A stretch of 64,000 nucleotides of DNA from Peptococcaceae bacterium (GTDB lineage Bacteria > Bacillota > Peptococcia > Peptococcales > Peptococcaceae), in the NCBI GenBank assembly GCA_017399005.1, contig JAFQEO010000039.1, forward strand, positions 43,536 to 107,535, written 5' to 3'. A program made the position numbers and the translations under genes. The notes under the pieces were generated by a model. It worked only from the letters and a program-made list of their open reading frames with translations, searched no databases and was not told where the DNA came from. Below are positions 54,259 through 62,538 of this stretch, in pieces (position 1 is the first letter of the stretch; each line of letters begins with the position of its first letter).

Positions 54259-55002
54259 CTAAGTTTCCAGCTCCGCTGCAAGTGCCTGCAGCATTTCTAC
54301 ATAACTGCGGCTTTGTTTCAATTCCAGTCTCCGGGACAAATCTCCCATCCTGCTTTGTCTGGCCAGTTCCTCCGTATACGGCAGTACAAAGGTGGTTTTC
54401 GGATACATCTGTTTCATCCGTTCCTCATCCTCAACTCTGGAAATGACTCGATAAAAGTAACGGTCGGAAATCCCGTCTTTTTGTAACAGCGACAGATTGC
54501 TGGCATAATAGCTCAGGGATTTTAATTCACAATCCATCAGCCGCACCACGCTGTCCGCTTCTTTCAGCGCACAGCGTGTCAGTACACTGTTGGTATAATC
54601 CGAGCTGCAGTCCACCACGACACGATCAAAGCACATGTTCAGAACCCGAAAAAATGTGCCAGCCTGTATCTCTCCCGGCGGTGGATAGTCCGCTCCCTGC
54701 TCCCCTTTTAAAAGTCCAAACAATGCAAGATTCTCCAGCCCTTTTATCCGGCACAGATTGGCTTCTATCAGCTCCGGAATCACCGTTTTTGCCGCAAAGA
54801 TGCTCCCCATCGAGCGTTTCAGCAGCAAATCCCGACTGTCGAACACACAGGGAAGTGCTGGCGTTACCAGATCATTAAACACCAGCGCTGTTCGTTTCTT
54901 CTCGTTCTGATACTGCATGGCAAGCTTCATCGCTGTCGTTGTTTTCCCCGACCCAGGACTGCCCCAAACGGCAATCAGCCGGTGTTCTCTCCACGGTTTC
55001 AT
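54259..55002 (-). CDS. MinD/ParA-like ATPase
   Basis: 247 residues. Walker A in IAVWGSPGSGKTTTAMKLAM, then DRVVVDCSSDYTNSVLTRC as the second nucleotide motif. Start at 55002 has GGGAGG at 7 bases, although it lies 128 bases inside the upstream YodL-like gene. ParA-like proteins on ICEs may position the channel or segregate the element. Also resembles pilus-system CpaE proteins. Directly upstream of DUF3852. Confidence 0.82.
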   Translation of the reverse strand: MKPWREHRLIAVWGSPGSGKTTTAMKLAMQYQNEKKRTALVFNDLVTPALPCVFDSRDLLLKRSMGSIFAAKTVIPELIEANLCRIKGLENLALFGLLKGEQGADYPPPGEIQAGTFFRVLNMCFDRVVVDCSSDYTNSVLTRCALKEADSVVRLMDCELKSLSYYASNLSLLQKDGISDRYFYRVISRVEDEERMKQMYPKTTFVLPYTEELARQSRMGDLSRRLELKQSRSYVEMLQALAAELET

Positions 55003-55528
55003 CCAGATCCCTCCCTTCTATTTCTACAAAACCAAACTCATCCACATAATAAAAAGAGTGCGTTCCATCCTCCCCGTAAAGCTCGATCATATCGGACATA
55101 CGGATGGCATGGCCCGGAAAGCCTTCCGGAATGTTGGTATGAAACTTCTGAAAAATCGCTTCCAGCACATCGGTTTCACTGTACCCGTCATAAACAACCT
55201 GATAGTCATTTTTATCCACCGTTCCAAACAATCTAGTATAGGCCTGATAGGTAAGAAATTTTTTCTCTGCGGGAACCTCTTCCCGCCACTGCCAGATGCG
55301 GCAGAACTGTACATGCGCCTTTCCGTCCTCCTTATAGACCATACAGGCCAGGAGTCGTTTATATAACCCTTCCTGCTCTTTCGTATAGAGCCCGTAGTCT
55401 TCCTTCAGACGCTGTTTCAAATGTCGGGTATGAAACACCGGATCTACATAGACCACATCGCCTTTCCGATACCCGATACGATTCGCATAGTAATAGACAA
55501 ATCCGTTTTCTAACAGAATCTCCTGCAA
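54875..55528 (-). CDS. YodL-domain-like protein
   Basis: 217 residues from a TTG start (GGAGG 8 bases upstream). The segment YQVVYDGYSETDVLEAIF, then GFPGHAIRMSDMIELYGEDGTHSFYYVDEFGFVEIE (about 115-175) matches YodL-type domains common on these elements. Its C-terminal 42 codons overlap the ATPase gene in another frame. Function unknown. Confidence 0.75.
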   Translation of the reverse strand: MQEILLENGFVYYYANRIGYRKGDVVYVDPVFHTRHLKQRLKEDYGLYTKEQEGLYKRLLACMVYKEDGKAHVQFCRIWQWREEVPAEKKFLTYQAYTRLFGTVDKNDYQVVYDGYSETDVLEAIFQKFHTNIPEGFPGHAIRMSDMIELYGEDGTHSFYYVDEFGFVEIEGRDLDETVERTPADCRLGQSWVGENNDSDEACHAVSEREETNSAGV

Positions 55529-55530
55529 TC

Positions 55531-55806
55531 CTACTCCTCCTCCCCGGTTTCCGCCTGCCGCAATAACTCCCCGGCAAGCGAAACCTTTGTTTTATTCTCT
55601 AATTTCCGGCTTGCTGCCCGCAGATAACTTTCCACAGCTTCCGGGGAATGATCTCCGACTTCAATTAAGGAAACCGGGGAAAGCTGCAGCACGCCTTTTT
55701 CTACGCGGATTCGTACAATGCTTCCGGGGTAAATCCCTGCTGCTTCCCGTTGTGCTTTGGGAAGATAGAGCCTTCCTTTTTCCCCTAATACCCGATACAC
55801 ATCCAT
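55531..55806 (-). CDS. AbrB/MazE/SpoVT-type transcription regulator
   Basis: 91 residues from the ATG at 55806 (GGAGGAAA 7 bases upstream). N-terminal swapped-hairpin DNA-binding domain: VLGEKGRLYLPKAQREAAGIYPGSIVRIRVEKGVLQLS. The C-terminus is helical. Likely autoregulates the operon or acts as antitoxin; no toxin partner is adjacent. Lies between a small unknown gene and the YodL-like gene. Confidence 0.85.
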   Translation of the reverse strand: MDVYRVLGEKGRLYLPKAQREAAGIYPGSIVRIRVEKGVLQLSPVSLIEVGDHSPEAVESYLRAASRKLENKTKVSLAGELLRQAETGEEE

Positions 55807-55823
55807 AGCGCTTTCCTCCTTTC

Positions 55824-56048
55824 TCACGGGACATAGTATTCCTCCAGTGCCTTTAAGACCTGTAAAATCTGAATCTGCCGCAGTTCCGGCAAGGACAGAT
55901 ATAAATCAATCATCACCTGCTCCTCCATACACGCTCGGTTGTCGCTGATTAAAATTGTTCCGCGCCCGATGCGCATGGCATATTCTTCTGCTCCACACAG
56001 TTCTGCTGCTTTCATCATTTCCGGCTCCATATAAAGTCCTTCTGTCAT
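55824..56048 (-). CDS. Small leading-region protein, unknown
   Basis: 74 residues, acidic, helical (MMKAAELCGAEEYAMRIG, then LSLPELRQIQILQVLKALEEYY). AGGAGGG precedes the start. No family recognised. Between the Dam methylase and the AbrB-like gene. Confidence 0.65.
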   Translation of the reverse strand: MTEGLYMEPEMMKAAELCGAEEYAMRIGRGTILISDNRACMEEQVMIDLYLSLPELRQIQILQVLKALEEYYVP

Positions 56049-56068
56049 CCACAGCCCTCCTTGCCTTC

Positions 56069-56989
56069 TTATTCGAACATCTCCATCTGTTCCTGTCTCT
56101 CTCCCCGGCCTTCTGTTTTTGGGTTATAACTTGTGATAATCACTTCCGGATAAGAGGCACCTTCCTCATAGCGCTGCGCCAGATTGTTGATGCGAGATAC
56201 CGCATGGATATAACAGCCCTCATACAGCTCCCGAATAAAGGGACAGTCATTGTAGCTGACCATCCATTTTCCTTTCGCTGCCTTTAAGGTATTGCATAAT
56301 CTCGTATGGTCTTCTTTTCGGAATACCACTTCATAATGCCCTTCGGTTTCAAAATAGGGCGGATCACAATAAAAAAAGGCATCGTCCCGGTCATACTGCC
56401 GGATCAATGCCTCAAAATCCTTATTTTCCACAACCGTGTTGGCCAGTCTCCTCGATGCCTCCCAGATTGCCTGAAAGGTCTTTCGGATATCGACCGGTCT
56501 AGCACCATAAGAGGTACAGCCGCTTCCATAGCTGTAGCGAATCAGCCGGTAAAAGGCCGCAGCCCGACGGACATCCATCGCTTCTGCTCGTTCTTCTAAC
56601 AGTGCTTTCAATTCTGCAGCATCGGGCGGCGGCAGTTCCCGTTCCAGTAACGCCATCTCTTCGGCCAGATAGTCTGGCTGAAATTCGTTTCGGGCTAACA
56701 GCTGCTTTAAGATAAAAAACTCATTGCGGGAATTTAACGGCAGAAACCCAAGTTCTTTGATGAGCGAAATCGGCTTATCCCGCGTGCATAAAAACAGATT
56801 GCTCAGATTGTTGTTAAAGTCATTATAGACTTCCATCACACAATCATTCTGCGGCTTACCAAATAACACCCAGCCGCCGCCTCCGAATACCTCAATATAA
56901 CGCCCGTATTCTCTGGGAAACAATCGATAGATTTCATGCCGCAGAGCTTTTTTCCCGCCTACCCAGGAAATAAAACTGTTTTGTATCAT
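56069..56989 (-). CDS. D12-class DNA adenine methylase (Dam-like)
   Basis: 306 residues. AdoMet motif near FISWVGGKKALRHEIYRLFP and YIEVFGGGGWVLFG, catalytic DPPY in AFFYCDPPYFETEGHYE. Orphan: no restriction enzyme nearby. On conjugative elements such methylases are thought to protect incoming DNA from host restriction or to control timing. AAGGAG precedes the start; 3 bases after the 585-residue gene, so co-expressed. Confidence 0.92.
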   Translation of the reverse strand: MIQNSFISWVGGKKALRHEIYRLFPREYGRYIEVFGGGGWVLFGKPQNDCVMEVYNDFNNNLSNLFLCTRDKPISLIKELGFLPLNSRNEFFILKQLLARNEFQPDYLAEEMALLERELPPPDAAELKALLEERAEAMDVRRAAAFYRLIRYSYGSGCTSYGARPVDIRKTFQAIWEASRRLANTVVENKDFEALIRQYDRDDAFFYCDPPYFETEGHYEVVFRKEDHTRLCNTLKAAKGKWMVSYNDCPFIRELYEGCYIHAVSRINNLAQRYEEGASYPEVIITSYNPKTEGRGERQEQMEMFE

Positions 56990-56992
56990 CGT

Positions 56993-58750
56993 TCACTCCT
57001 TTCCATATACGCCACCGGTTTTTGGGATTACAAACCCGTAAGATGTTTCTACGCCTCCTGCTTTTAACAGCATGCGTTTCCCATACTCCCGAAACCGGAT
57101 ACTCTCTTTTTCTTCCTCCATCAGCCTTCTGCCGGAGACTTCTTCAAAGAACCGACAGCCCGCCTCCTCAAAGGTTCGGCAGTCCTCATAAAAGAAATAC
57201 TGTTCCAGCTGTTCCTTCTGCCGGATGACCATATGCCAATCCGGTGCTGCTAACAGTTCCAGCAGGGCCTTATACCGCACCATATCTCCGTTTAACTCTA
57301 ATTCCTCCAGCACTTCGGAAAGAACAATTAGATTCTGCAGTTCTTTTTGTTCCTCATAGAGAACCGGACATAAGGCTGGAACGCGACAGAAAACGTTCAC
57401 AAAAGCCGCATTGGCTGTAAGCGTTCTCCATTCTGATTCTGTAAGACATTGTTTTTCTTTTGGCAGAAGGACTTCCCGCTGGAGCCTTTTTTCTTCATCC
57501 AGAAACAGAATCTGCACCATTTCAGAGGAGGTTCGATACGGCACTGGCAGAAAAACCGGTGCTTTTTGGATGGATTCTGCCAGCTGCAGTATTCCCATCA
57601 CCGATAATCCCGGTGGTGCCTGCTGCAGCAGCGTCTCCATATGCTGCATGGAGACGGCATCCATTTGCGCGAGACGCATTGCCAGCTGATTCCATGCACC
57701 GATAGACCCGCCAACACACGCCTCATCGATCTCCATCCAGAAATACTCTTCCAGCGCCGCTACCGAACTTCCAAAAAAGACCGTGTGCAGCTCTGTCTCA
57801 TCGTTCACACGAAGCCGTTCCATCCAGTCTAACAATGTCCAGGTGTCAGCGGGCAGGGAAATGATTTCTGCCATCTCCTCAATTTCATCGCCCTTTGCCC
57901 ACACAGGATAGACCTCTACATGAATCAGTTCCGGCAGTGTTTCCCGTTTAACCGGGTTTTCTTTTTCATATAGCGGTTTTAGTTTTGCCCCGACACCGGA
58001 AAAGGACAGGCGTAGAAATCCATCTGCTACCGCACAGCCGTCATAATGAAAGGTTCTGCCCCAGCCAAACACCAGAAGGTGCAAAAGACAATCCTTCAGT
58101 TCTTTTTCTTCTGCCTCCGTCAGCCAGTCAGACAGCTGACAGTGAAAGCATCCAAAAATGCCATCTTCCAGCCGACACATCGCAGGCAGGATGGAAAAGA
58201 TTTTTCGCTGCAGCTTCCCTTCCGGCAGATACACGGCCAGTCCGCGAAGCCCGGTTTCCGGCAGCAGATGTTTCTGAAACAAAGTTTCCAGCACATCAAA
58301 ATATTCTTCTGCTGCATCCGGCAGAACCGGTTGTCCATACCATTGAGGGGTCTTCCCGCCTTTTTGCGTGCGGACCAGCCCAATGGTTGCTGGCAGATAC
58401 ACTTCTATCTCTTTTGGCCTCCCGGGACGAGTGCGCTCATCCAACAGGCAGAATAGCTTTCGAAATGTAAGATGCTTGTCCGCTTCACAAAGCGCCGCCA
58501 GCCTCTCGGCTTCAAAAACCGGCAGTCGTTTTAACCGGATGGCCAGGGCATTTAACAGCTCCACCCGTACTTCCGGATGGGTTAACTCTTCCACAAAACC
58601 AAGCGGCGAACACACATGACCAATAGCATAGTCTCCCGCTTTTACGCCGAATGCCTCCAGCTTTTCTTTTAACACCTCCCAGTCTTCCGGCAGCTTTATC
58701 GGTAAGACTTCTTCCGGTGCTGTTTTCTTTACAATCTGTACCTTCATCAT
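56993..58750 (-). CDS. Large leading-region protein, unknown (weak ArdA-like resemblance)
   Basis: 585 residues. N-terminal half (1-200) has LPEDWEVLKEKLEAFGVKAGDYAIGHVCSP, a stretch with weak likeness to antirestriction ArdA-type folds; the middle holds a Cys-His-rich segment (CRLEDGIFGCFHCQL). No confident family. GGAGGG lies 8 bases before the start. Entry-first position on the transferred strand fits anti-host-defence function, in line with the adjacent Dam gene (inference). Confidence 0.6.
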   Translation of the reverse strand: MMKVQIVKKTAPEEVLPIKLPEDWEVLKEKLEAFGVKAGDYAIGHVCSPLGFVEELTHPEVRVELLNALAIRLKRLPVFEAERLAALCEADKHLTFRKLFCLLDERTRPGRPKEIEVYLPATIGLVRTQKGGKTPQWYGQPVLPDAAEEYFDVLETLFQKHLLPETGLRGLAVYLPEGKLQRKIFSILPAMCRLEDGIFGCFHCQLSDWLTEAEEKELKDCLLHLLVFGWGRTFHYDGCAVADGFLRLSFSGVGAKLKPLYEKENPVKRETLPELIHVEVYPVWAKGDEIEEMAEIISLPADTWTLLDWMERLRVNDETELHTVFFGSSVAALEEYFWMEIDEACVGGSIGAWNQLAMRLAQMDAVSMQHMETLLQQAPPGLSVMGILQLAESIQKAPVFLPVPYRTSSEMVQILFLDEEKRLQREVLLPKEKQCLTESEWRTLTANAAFVNVFCRVPALCPVLYEEQKELQNLIVLSEVLEELELNGDMVRYKALLELLAAPDWHMVIRQKEQLEQYFFYEDCRTFEEAGCRFFEEVSGRRLMEEEKESIRFREYGKRMLLKAGGVETSYGFVIPKTGGVYGKE

Positions 58751-58818
58751 ATGGATTCCCTCCGTTTTTCAATAAAAGAAACTTGCGAACCATAATGCAA
58801 CAGTTCCTGCTCTTGTTT

Positions 58819-59163
58819 TTATGTCATGCTTTGTTCCTGTCCGGCTTTTTCCGGATACAATCCAGCTTGATATTCCTCCAGCGTCAGTTCCACGCCGGAA
58901 TAGTATTCGGTATCCTTCGGATAATACGCATCCGATTCATCCAGTGGCAACGGTTCTTTGGTAAGAATGGTTCCCCAGTGATTCACAAACACCAGCTTCT
59001 TAATCTGCGCAAAGGTCCCGTCACAGTCATCGGAATCCCGCACATCATAACAGTGAAGAGTTTCCGGAACGGTGCTGCGATCCAGACGGCTGTTGGTAAA
59101 AAGGCACTCCATGCCATCGACCTCCACCAGTTCATAGCGAAGCTTTGTCGCATCCTGAAACAT
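58819..59163 (-). CDS. LPD28-like accessory protein
   Basis: 114 residues from the ATG at 59163 (AAAGGAGG upstream; frame opens at 59217). DATKLRYELVEVDGMECLFTNSRLDRSTVPE, then LHCYDVRDSDDCDGTFAQIKKLVFVNHWGTILTKEPL resembles the large polyvalent protein-associated LPD28 domain of mobile elements. Function unknown. Confidence 0.7.
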   Translation of the reverse strand: MFQDATKLRYELVEVDGMECLFTNSRLDRSTVPETLHCYDVRDSDDCDGTFAQIKKLVFVNHWGTILTKEPLPLDESDAYYPKDTEYYSGVELTLEEYQAGLYPEKAGQEQSMT

Positions 59164-59224
59164 CGGTATCCCTCCTTTCCCTGAAAATAAAAAAAGCGCT
59201 ATGAGTTTTTCTCTCATAACGCGT

Positions 59225-60676
59225 TCATTCCAGTTCCATATGCATTTCTTCCATTTCCTCCTCCATGCCCCATAAGAGCTCTGGATTGGTTAATCCGTCA
59301 TTTAAAAGGCGGCTTGCTAAAACCAGTTCCTGGCTTTCGGGAAGCCGCAGGCGATGAAAGTCCAGACTGTCTGGACTTCGATAGCCAAACCGCAGCCGGT
59401 CTAAGGCATCGGCATCCTGCAAAATAGCCAGAAGTTCCTGCACCATTACGTCTCTTCCCGGAAATGTCTGCTTTAACGTATGCTCGGATATAGACTGTTC
59501 GGTCTCGTGAAACCGGATTAAAAATTCAACCACTGCCGCATCTGACATCTTCCCGTAAAGAGAGTTTCGAAAACATTTTGCAGATGCCTTGCTGTGCTGA
59601 ACTTCCGCTCCTTCTAAACTGCGCCCCATATCATGATAGACGGCTGCCTGAGCCAGAATATGATGGGTTCTGCCAAACGGTACTTCTGGATGGCGCTTAT
59701 CATAAATCATTTCCGCTAACAGCAACGTGCGAAGGGCATGCATGGAATCATGGCCTTCCACATGATTTTCCTGTAAGGCATCCCGATAAATCCGGCTTAA
59801 AATTCCATACTGCTCCAGTTTTTCAGAAAGCTTTGGAAGTTCCTCCTGCTGATAAATCTCCTGGATGGTAATCGCTTCGGGGAGAATCAGTACCTCCGAA
59901 TCTCCGCCTGAGCCAAAGCAAAGAATATCCTCTTTCCTCACTTCCGCAGCAAGAATCCGGCTTTGCCGCTCTCCAAAACGAACCGCATAAAAGACTGCCG
60001 CATTGACATCCAGACTCCAGGAGTAGGCATTTTCATATGAGGTACTTTTCATACCCTCGCCCCGGTAAACGGTAAGGACATCAGGCAGTTCCTGCTTCCG
60101 AGCCTGAAGGTCTTCTTGTTCTTTATCCGTCATAGACTCCATGACACGTTTCAGATTCTCCCGGCTGATAACGGCTGCCCCAAAATCTGTGCTGACATAG
60201 CAGGCCTGAAACAGTGAAAATAAATCTTTTATCTGCCTTTTCTCCTCCAGAAGCGTATTCAGATATTCCATTTTCATTTGTCCGTTCAGATTACGAAGCA
60301 GAAAGCTGTAATTCGCCTCCTGCACTTCTTCCTTACAGCGCACAAGTTCTTTTAAAACAATATCTTCCACCGCTTTACTGCCGGATGTTTCTCCAACCTT
60401 TAAGCCTTCCAGTTCTACCGGAATTTTTAACAGAATCCCGGTATCCTCTTCCCAGTAATATAACGGACTAATGCCCCGATTACAGTACACCCAGTCTGGA
60501 TTAAGATTAGGATACGCTTTCTGAAAAGACTGATAATGATACGGAAAATGATAAAAGTCCTCTCCCATTCGTGCCTGATATTCCGACCTCGTTTTTTCAT
60601 CGGGAATGTCTCGCAGCGGAATAAAAGAATCTATACTTTCCGTATTGATGATGGTAATCAGTTCTTCTATATTCAT
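59225..60676 (-). CDS. ART-like / HD-domain fusion protein
   Basis: 483 residues from the ATG at 60676 (GAGGAGG upstream; frame opens at 60802). Residues about 195-270 look like an ADP-ribosyltransferase of the R-S-E kind: VLTVYRGEG (Arg205), AYSWSLDVNAAVFYA (Ser219/221), GGDSEVLILPE (Glu261). Residues about 300-440 carry an HD phosphohydrolase: EGHDSMHALR (His309), AAVYHDMGR (His348-Asp349), LQDADALDRLR (Asp424). The N-terminal 190 residues are a separate unknown domain. It would attach ADP-ribose or break phosphoesters; unusual pairing. Both assignments are by motif and need structure search. Confidence 0.7.
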   Translation of the reverse strand: MNIEELITIINTESIDSFIPLRDIPDEKTRSEYQARMGEDFYHFPYHYQSFQKAYPNLNPDWVYCNRGISPLYYWEEDTGILLKIPVELEGLKVGETSGSKAVEDIVLKELVRCKEEVQEANYSFLLRNLNGQMKMEYLNTLLEEKRQIKDLFSLFQACYVSTDFGAAVISRENLKRVMESMTDKEQEDLQARKQELPDVLTVYRGEGMKSTSYENAYSWSLDVNAAVFYAVRFGERQSRILAAEVRKEDILCFGSGGDSEVLILPEAITIQEIYQQEELPKLSEKLEQYGILSRIYRDALQENHVEGHDSMHALRTLLLAEMIYDKRHPEVPFGRTHHILAQAAVYHDMGRSLEGAEVQHSKASAKCFRNSLYGKMSDAAVVEFLIRFHETEQSISEHTLKQTFPGRDVMVQELLAILQDADALDRLRFGYRSPDSLDFHRLRLPESQELVLASRLLNDGLTNPELLWGMEEEMEEMHMELE

Positions 60677-60693
60677 TGTTTCCTCCTCTCTGA

Positions 60694-60966
60694 TTACATC
60701 TGCTGCTCCATACTGCCGGTTATAATTCGTTCCTCCACTTCCATCTGCATCGGAATTAAAACCGGCAACAATTCCTCCTGCAGAAATTTCTGATTCGGAC
60801 ACTTATTAATATAGATCCCGAATGTAGACAATAAAAAATCACCATCTTCAGTGTAGATGGTGATATCTTCATGAAGTCCATACGTGCAGATATGTTCGGC
60901 AATGGCCTCGGGGGTGTTTTTAATTGTAATGTAAGTGTTGCCTTGAGAGACATATAAATTTTTCAC
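60694..60966 (-). CDS. Small leading-region protein, unknown
   Basis: 90 residues from a GTG at 60966 (AAGGAGG 5 bases upstream; an open frame with ATG at 60984 has no good site). KNLYVSQGNTYITIKNTPEAIAEHICTYGLHEDITIYTEDGDF. Family unknown; typical of small genes at the leading end of Tn1549-type operons. Its leader follows a terminator (60994-61028) that separates it from the kinase-GNAT-ASCH operon. Confidence 0.6.
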   Translation of the reverse strand: MKNLYVSQGNTYITIKNTPEAIAEHICTYGLHEDITIYTEDGDFLLSTFGIYINKCPNQKFLQEELLPVLIPMQMEVEERIITGSMEQQM

Positions 60967-60993
60967 TTGTACCTCCTTATCCACTTAGCATGA

Positions 60994-61028
60994 AAAAAGA
61001 GATATATTTTCATAAATATATCTCTTTA
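60994..61028 (-). terminator. Terminator after the ASCH gene
   Basis: Hairpin AAAGAGATATAT / ATATATCTCTTT, overlapping the ASCH stop. On the minus strand it ends the kinase-GNAT-ASCH transcript. Confidence 0.75.
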
Positions 61029-61460
61029 TATACAACTATACACCTCTCGCAATGCTGCAATCTTTTCAAGGGTAATATAACAATACGATTGCGGAGGACG
61101 TTTTAAACCAAGACGCGATAATGGAATAGGTTCTTTGAAACGCGTCACTTCTCCTAACTGATATGCAATAGCTCGCTTAGAATTCCCAAAATATTCTTCA
61201 AATACAATCTTGGAAAGCCCTGATGCATATTTTGTGCTTTCCCAAAGATCTTCCGGTGACATTTCTAAAATTCCAAGAACTTCTGCATACCCTACAATCT
61301 CTTTTACAGGAGCCGTTGCATAAATCAAAAAGCCTTTGATATCACTATGACACTTCCGTTTTCTGTATTCATACTTTTTCTCTTTGTCAAAAATACGAAA
61401 AACATATTCCGGCTTTATTGAAAATAAGGCAACCTTCGCAATTCCATTTTCACGCTGCAT
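61026..61460 (-). CDS. ASCH-domain protein
   Basis: 144 residues from an ATG at 61460 that overlaps the GNAT stop by 11 bases (a longer frame opens at 61493). FSIKPEYVFRIFDKEKKYEYRKR is the ASCH RNA/nucleotide-binding signature. Possibly binds modified RNA or a nucleotide. Last gene of a three-gene operon. Confidence 0.82.
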   Translation of the reverse strand: MQRENGIAKVALFSIKPEYVFRIFDKEKKYEYRKRKCHSDIKGFLIYATAPVKEIVGYAEVLGILEMSPEDLWESTKYASGLSKIVFEEYFGNSKRAIAYQLGEVTRFKEPIPLSRLGLKRPPQSYCYITLEKIAALREVYSCI

Positions 61461-61935
61461 TGTCAAGAGAATCCTTTGCTTCAATCGGTCCATTGTAAGA
61501 AACTTCTATTTTCCCAACACGATAATAACTATCGTAATCCTTATATCGATTAAACCCAAATTTCTCAAACAGTCTTTTAAATTCTATCTCTTTATCCTTT
61601 GAAACCGTAATAACCGGATAATCTGTTTTCAAACAATTTTGAGCAAGTCGAATCAATTCTGAACCAATCCCACATTTCTGATATTCATTTCTTACTCGTA
61701 ATGTACAGATTTTTTTCTCTGTTGCAGAGTTTTTCAGTATCATCACTGCTGCAATTACCTGGTCAACCATATACACATAAACTTCTCTCTCATGCTTTGC
61801 AAGACCCGGTACAACTTTACGATAATACCAACGTTCAAAAGAAGGATATTCTTTTTCTAAATCTCTAAGCACATCATATACTGCATCAATTGTTTCAGTC
61901 TCATTCATATTGAGAATTTTAATTTCACCCAGCAT
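61450..61935 (-). CDS. GNAT-family N-acetyltransferase
   Basis: 161 residues from the ATG at 61935 (AAAGGGGG 6 bases upstream; frame opens earlier). Acetyl-CoA motif in RVRNEYQKCGIGSELIRLAQ. Transfers acetyl groups to an amine; substrate unknown. Sits between a P-loop kinase and an ASCH protein with overlapping stop and start, suggesting a joint pathway on RNA or nucleotides. Confidence 0.88.
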   Translation of the reverse strand: MLGEIKILNMNETETIDAVYDVLRDLEKEYPSFERWYYRKVVPGLAKHEREVYVYMVDQVIAAVMILKNSATEKKICTLRVRNEYQKCGIGSELIRLAQNCLKTDYPVITVSKDKEIEFKRLFEKFGFNRYKDYDSYYRVGKIEVSYNGPIEAKDSLDNAA

Positions 61936-61981
61936 ATGCATCCCCCTTTCCTTTAATATTACTATTATACCTTTTAAAAAA

Positions 61982-62488
61982 TTATATTGCAATCATATCA
62001 CGAATTTTTCTAACAAAATTTTCATCAATATCACTTTTCTCTTTGATTAAAAATGGTATATTTAAATTTTGGGCAATTTTTTTAGTATATTCTATTTCTC
62101 TTTTTTGAAAATCTTTCAAAAAATCAACAGTATAAAATATTCCCCTCTTCATTAAACGTTCCTGTATCACCGTTTCATTTTCACGAATACAAATAATTAT
62201 ATCAACGGGCATTTGCTCAAATATCTCTTCGGCTATTTCTTTAACATTCTCTTCTTCATCAATTAAACATACATGCCCATCTAAAATATACTGACTTGCT
62301 TTTATTTCTTTTAACGCACGAATCAAAATTTTTTGATTCGTATCCACATCATAAACTTTTTTTGTCACTTTACTCGATTCATCACTTATCAATTTACTTG
62401 CAGTATAACTCTTTACCCCTAATTTCGTCGCCAGTTTCTGACTAAAAAAAGTTTTCCCTACACCATGTATCCCCGTCACAAAAATCAT
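61982..62488 (-). CDS. P-loop kinase (nucleotide-kinase-like)
   Basis: 168 residues. Walker A in MIFVTGIHGVGKTFFSQKLA, a DGHVC acidic segment and a lid-type RLMKRG. Looks like a small nucleoside or adenylate kinase-type enzyme. First gene of the kinase-GNAT-ASCH operon (46 bases before the GNAT start). Confidence 0.82.
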   Translation of the reverse strand: MIFVTGIHGVGKTFFSQKLATKLGVKSYTASKLISDESSKVTKKVYDVDTNQKILIRALKEIKASQYILDGHVCLIDEEENVKEIAEEIFEQMPVDIIICIRENETVIQERLMKRGIFYTVDFLKDFQKREIEYTKKIAQNLNIPFLIKEKSDIDENFVRKIRDMIAI

Positions 62489-62538
62489 TTTATCGCCAGC
62501 CTTTTTATTAAACCCCTACACTAATAAAAAGCCTCATA

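Larger units (their letters stand above)
30331..60966 (-). mobile_element. Conjugation module of a Tn1549/CTn-type ICE
   Basis: An almost unbroken minus-strand run of conjugation genes: leading-region proteins, Dam methylase, MinD-like ATPase, VirB2-like DUF3852, VirB6-like, PrgI-like, VirB4, sortase, Cna-B adhesin, amidoligase, M23 hydrolase, ribbon-helix-helix protein, MobP-type relaxase, toprim protein and TraG/VirD4. The combination is that of Tn1549/CTn elements of Bacillota. Base composition is visibly richer in GC than the cargo to the left. Integrase, excisionase and both attachment sites were not found, so the element ends are not defined. The cargo from about 0 to 30 kb is inferred to belong to the same element because a sigma-like regulator of the type found near int lies at the left edge. 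Confidence 0.85.

Noticed and set aside
62501..62531. AT-rich inverted repeat between the two-TM gene and the kinase gene
   Set aside because: Only ten A/T-rich pairs (CTTTTTATTA / TAATAAAAAG); too weak to list as a terminator.
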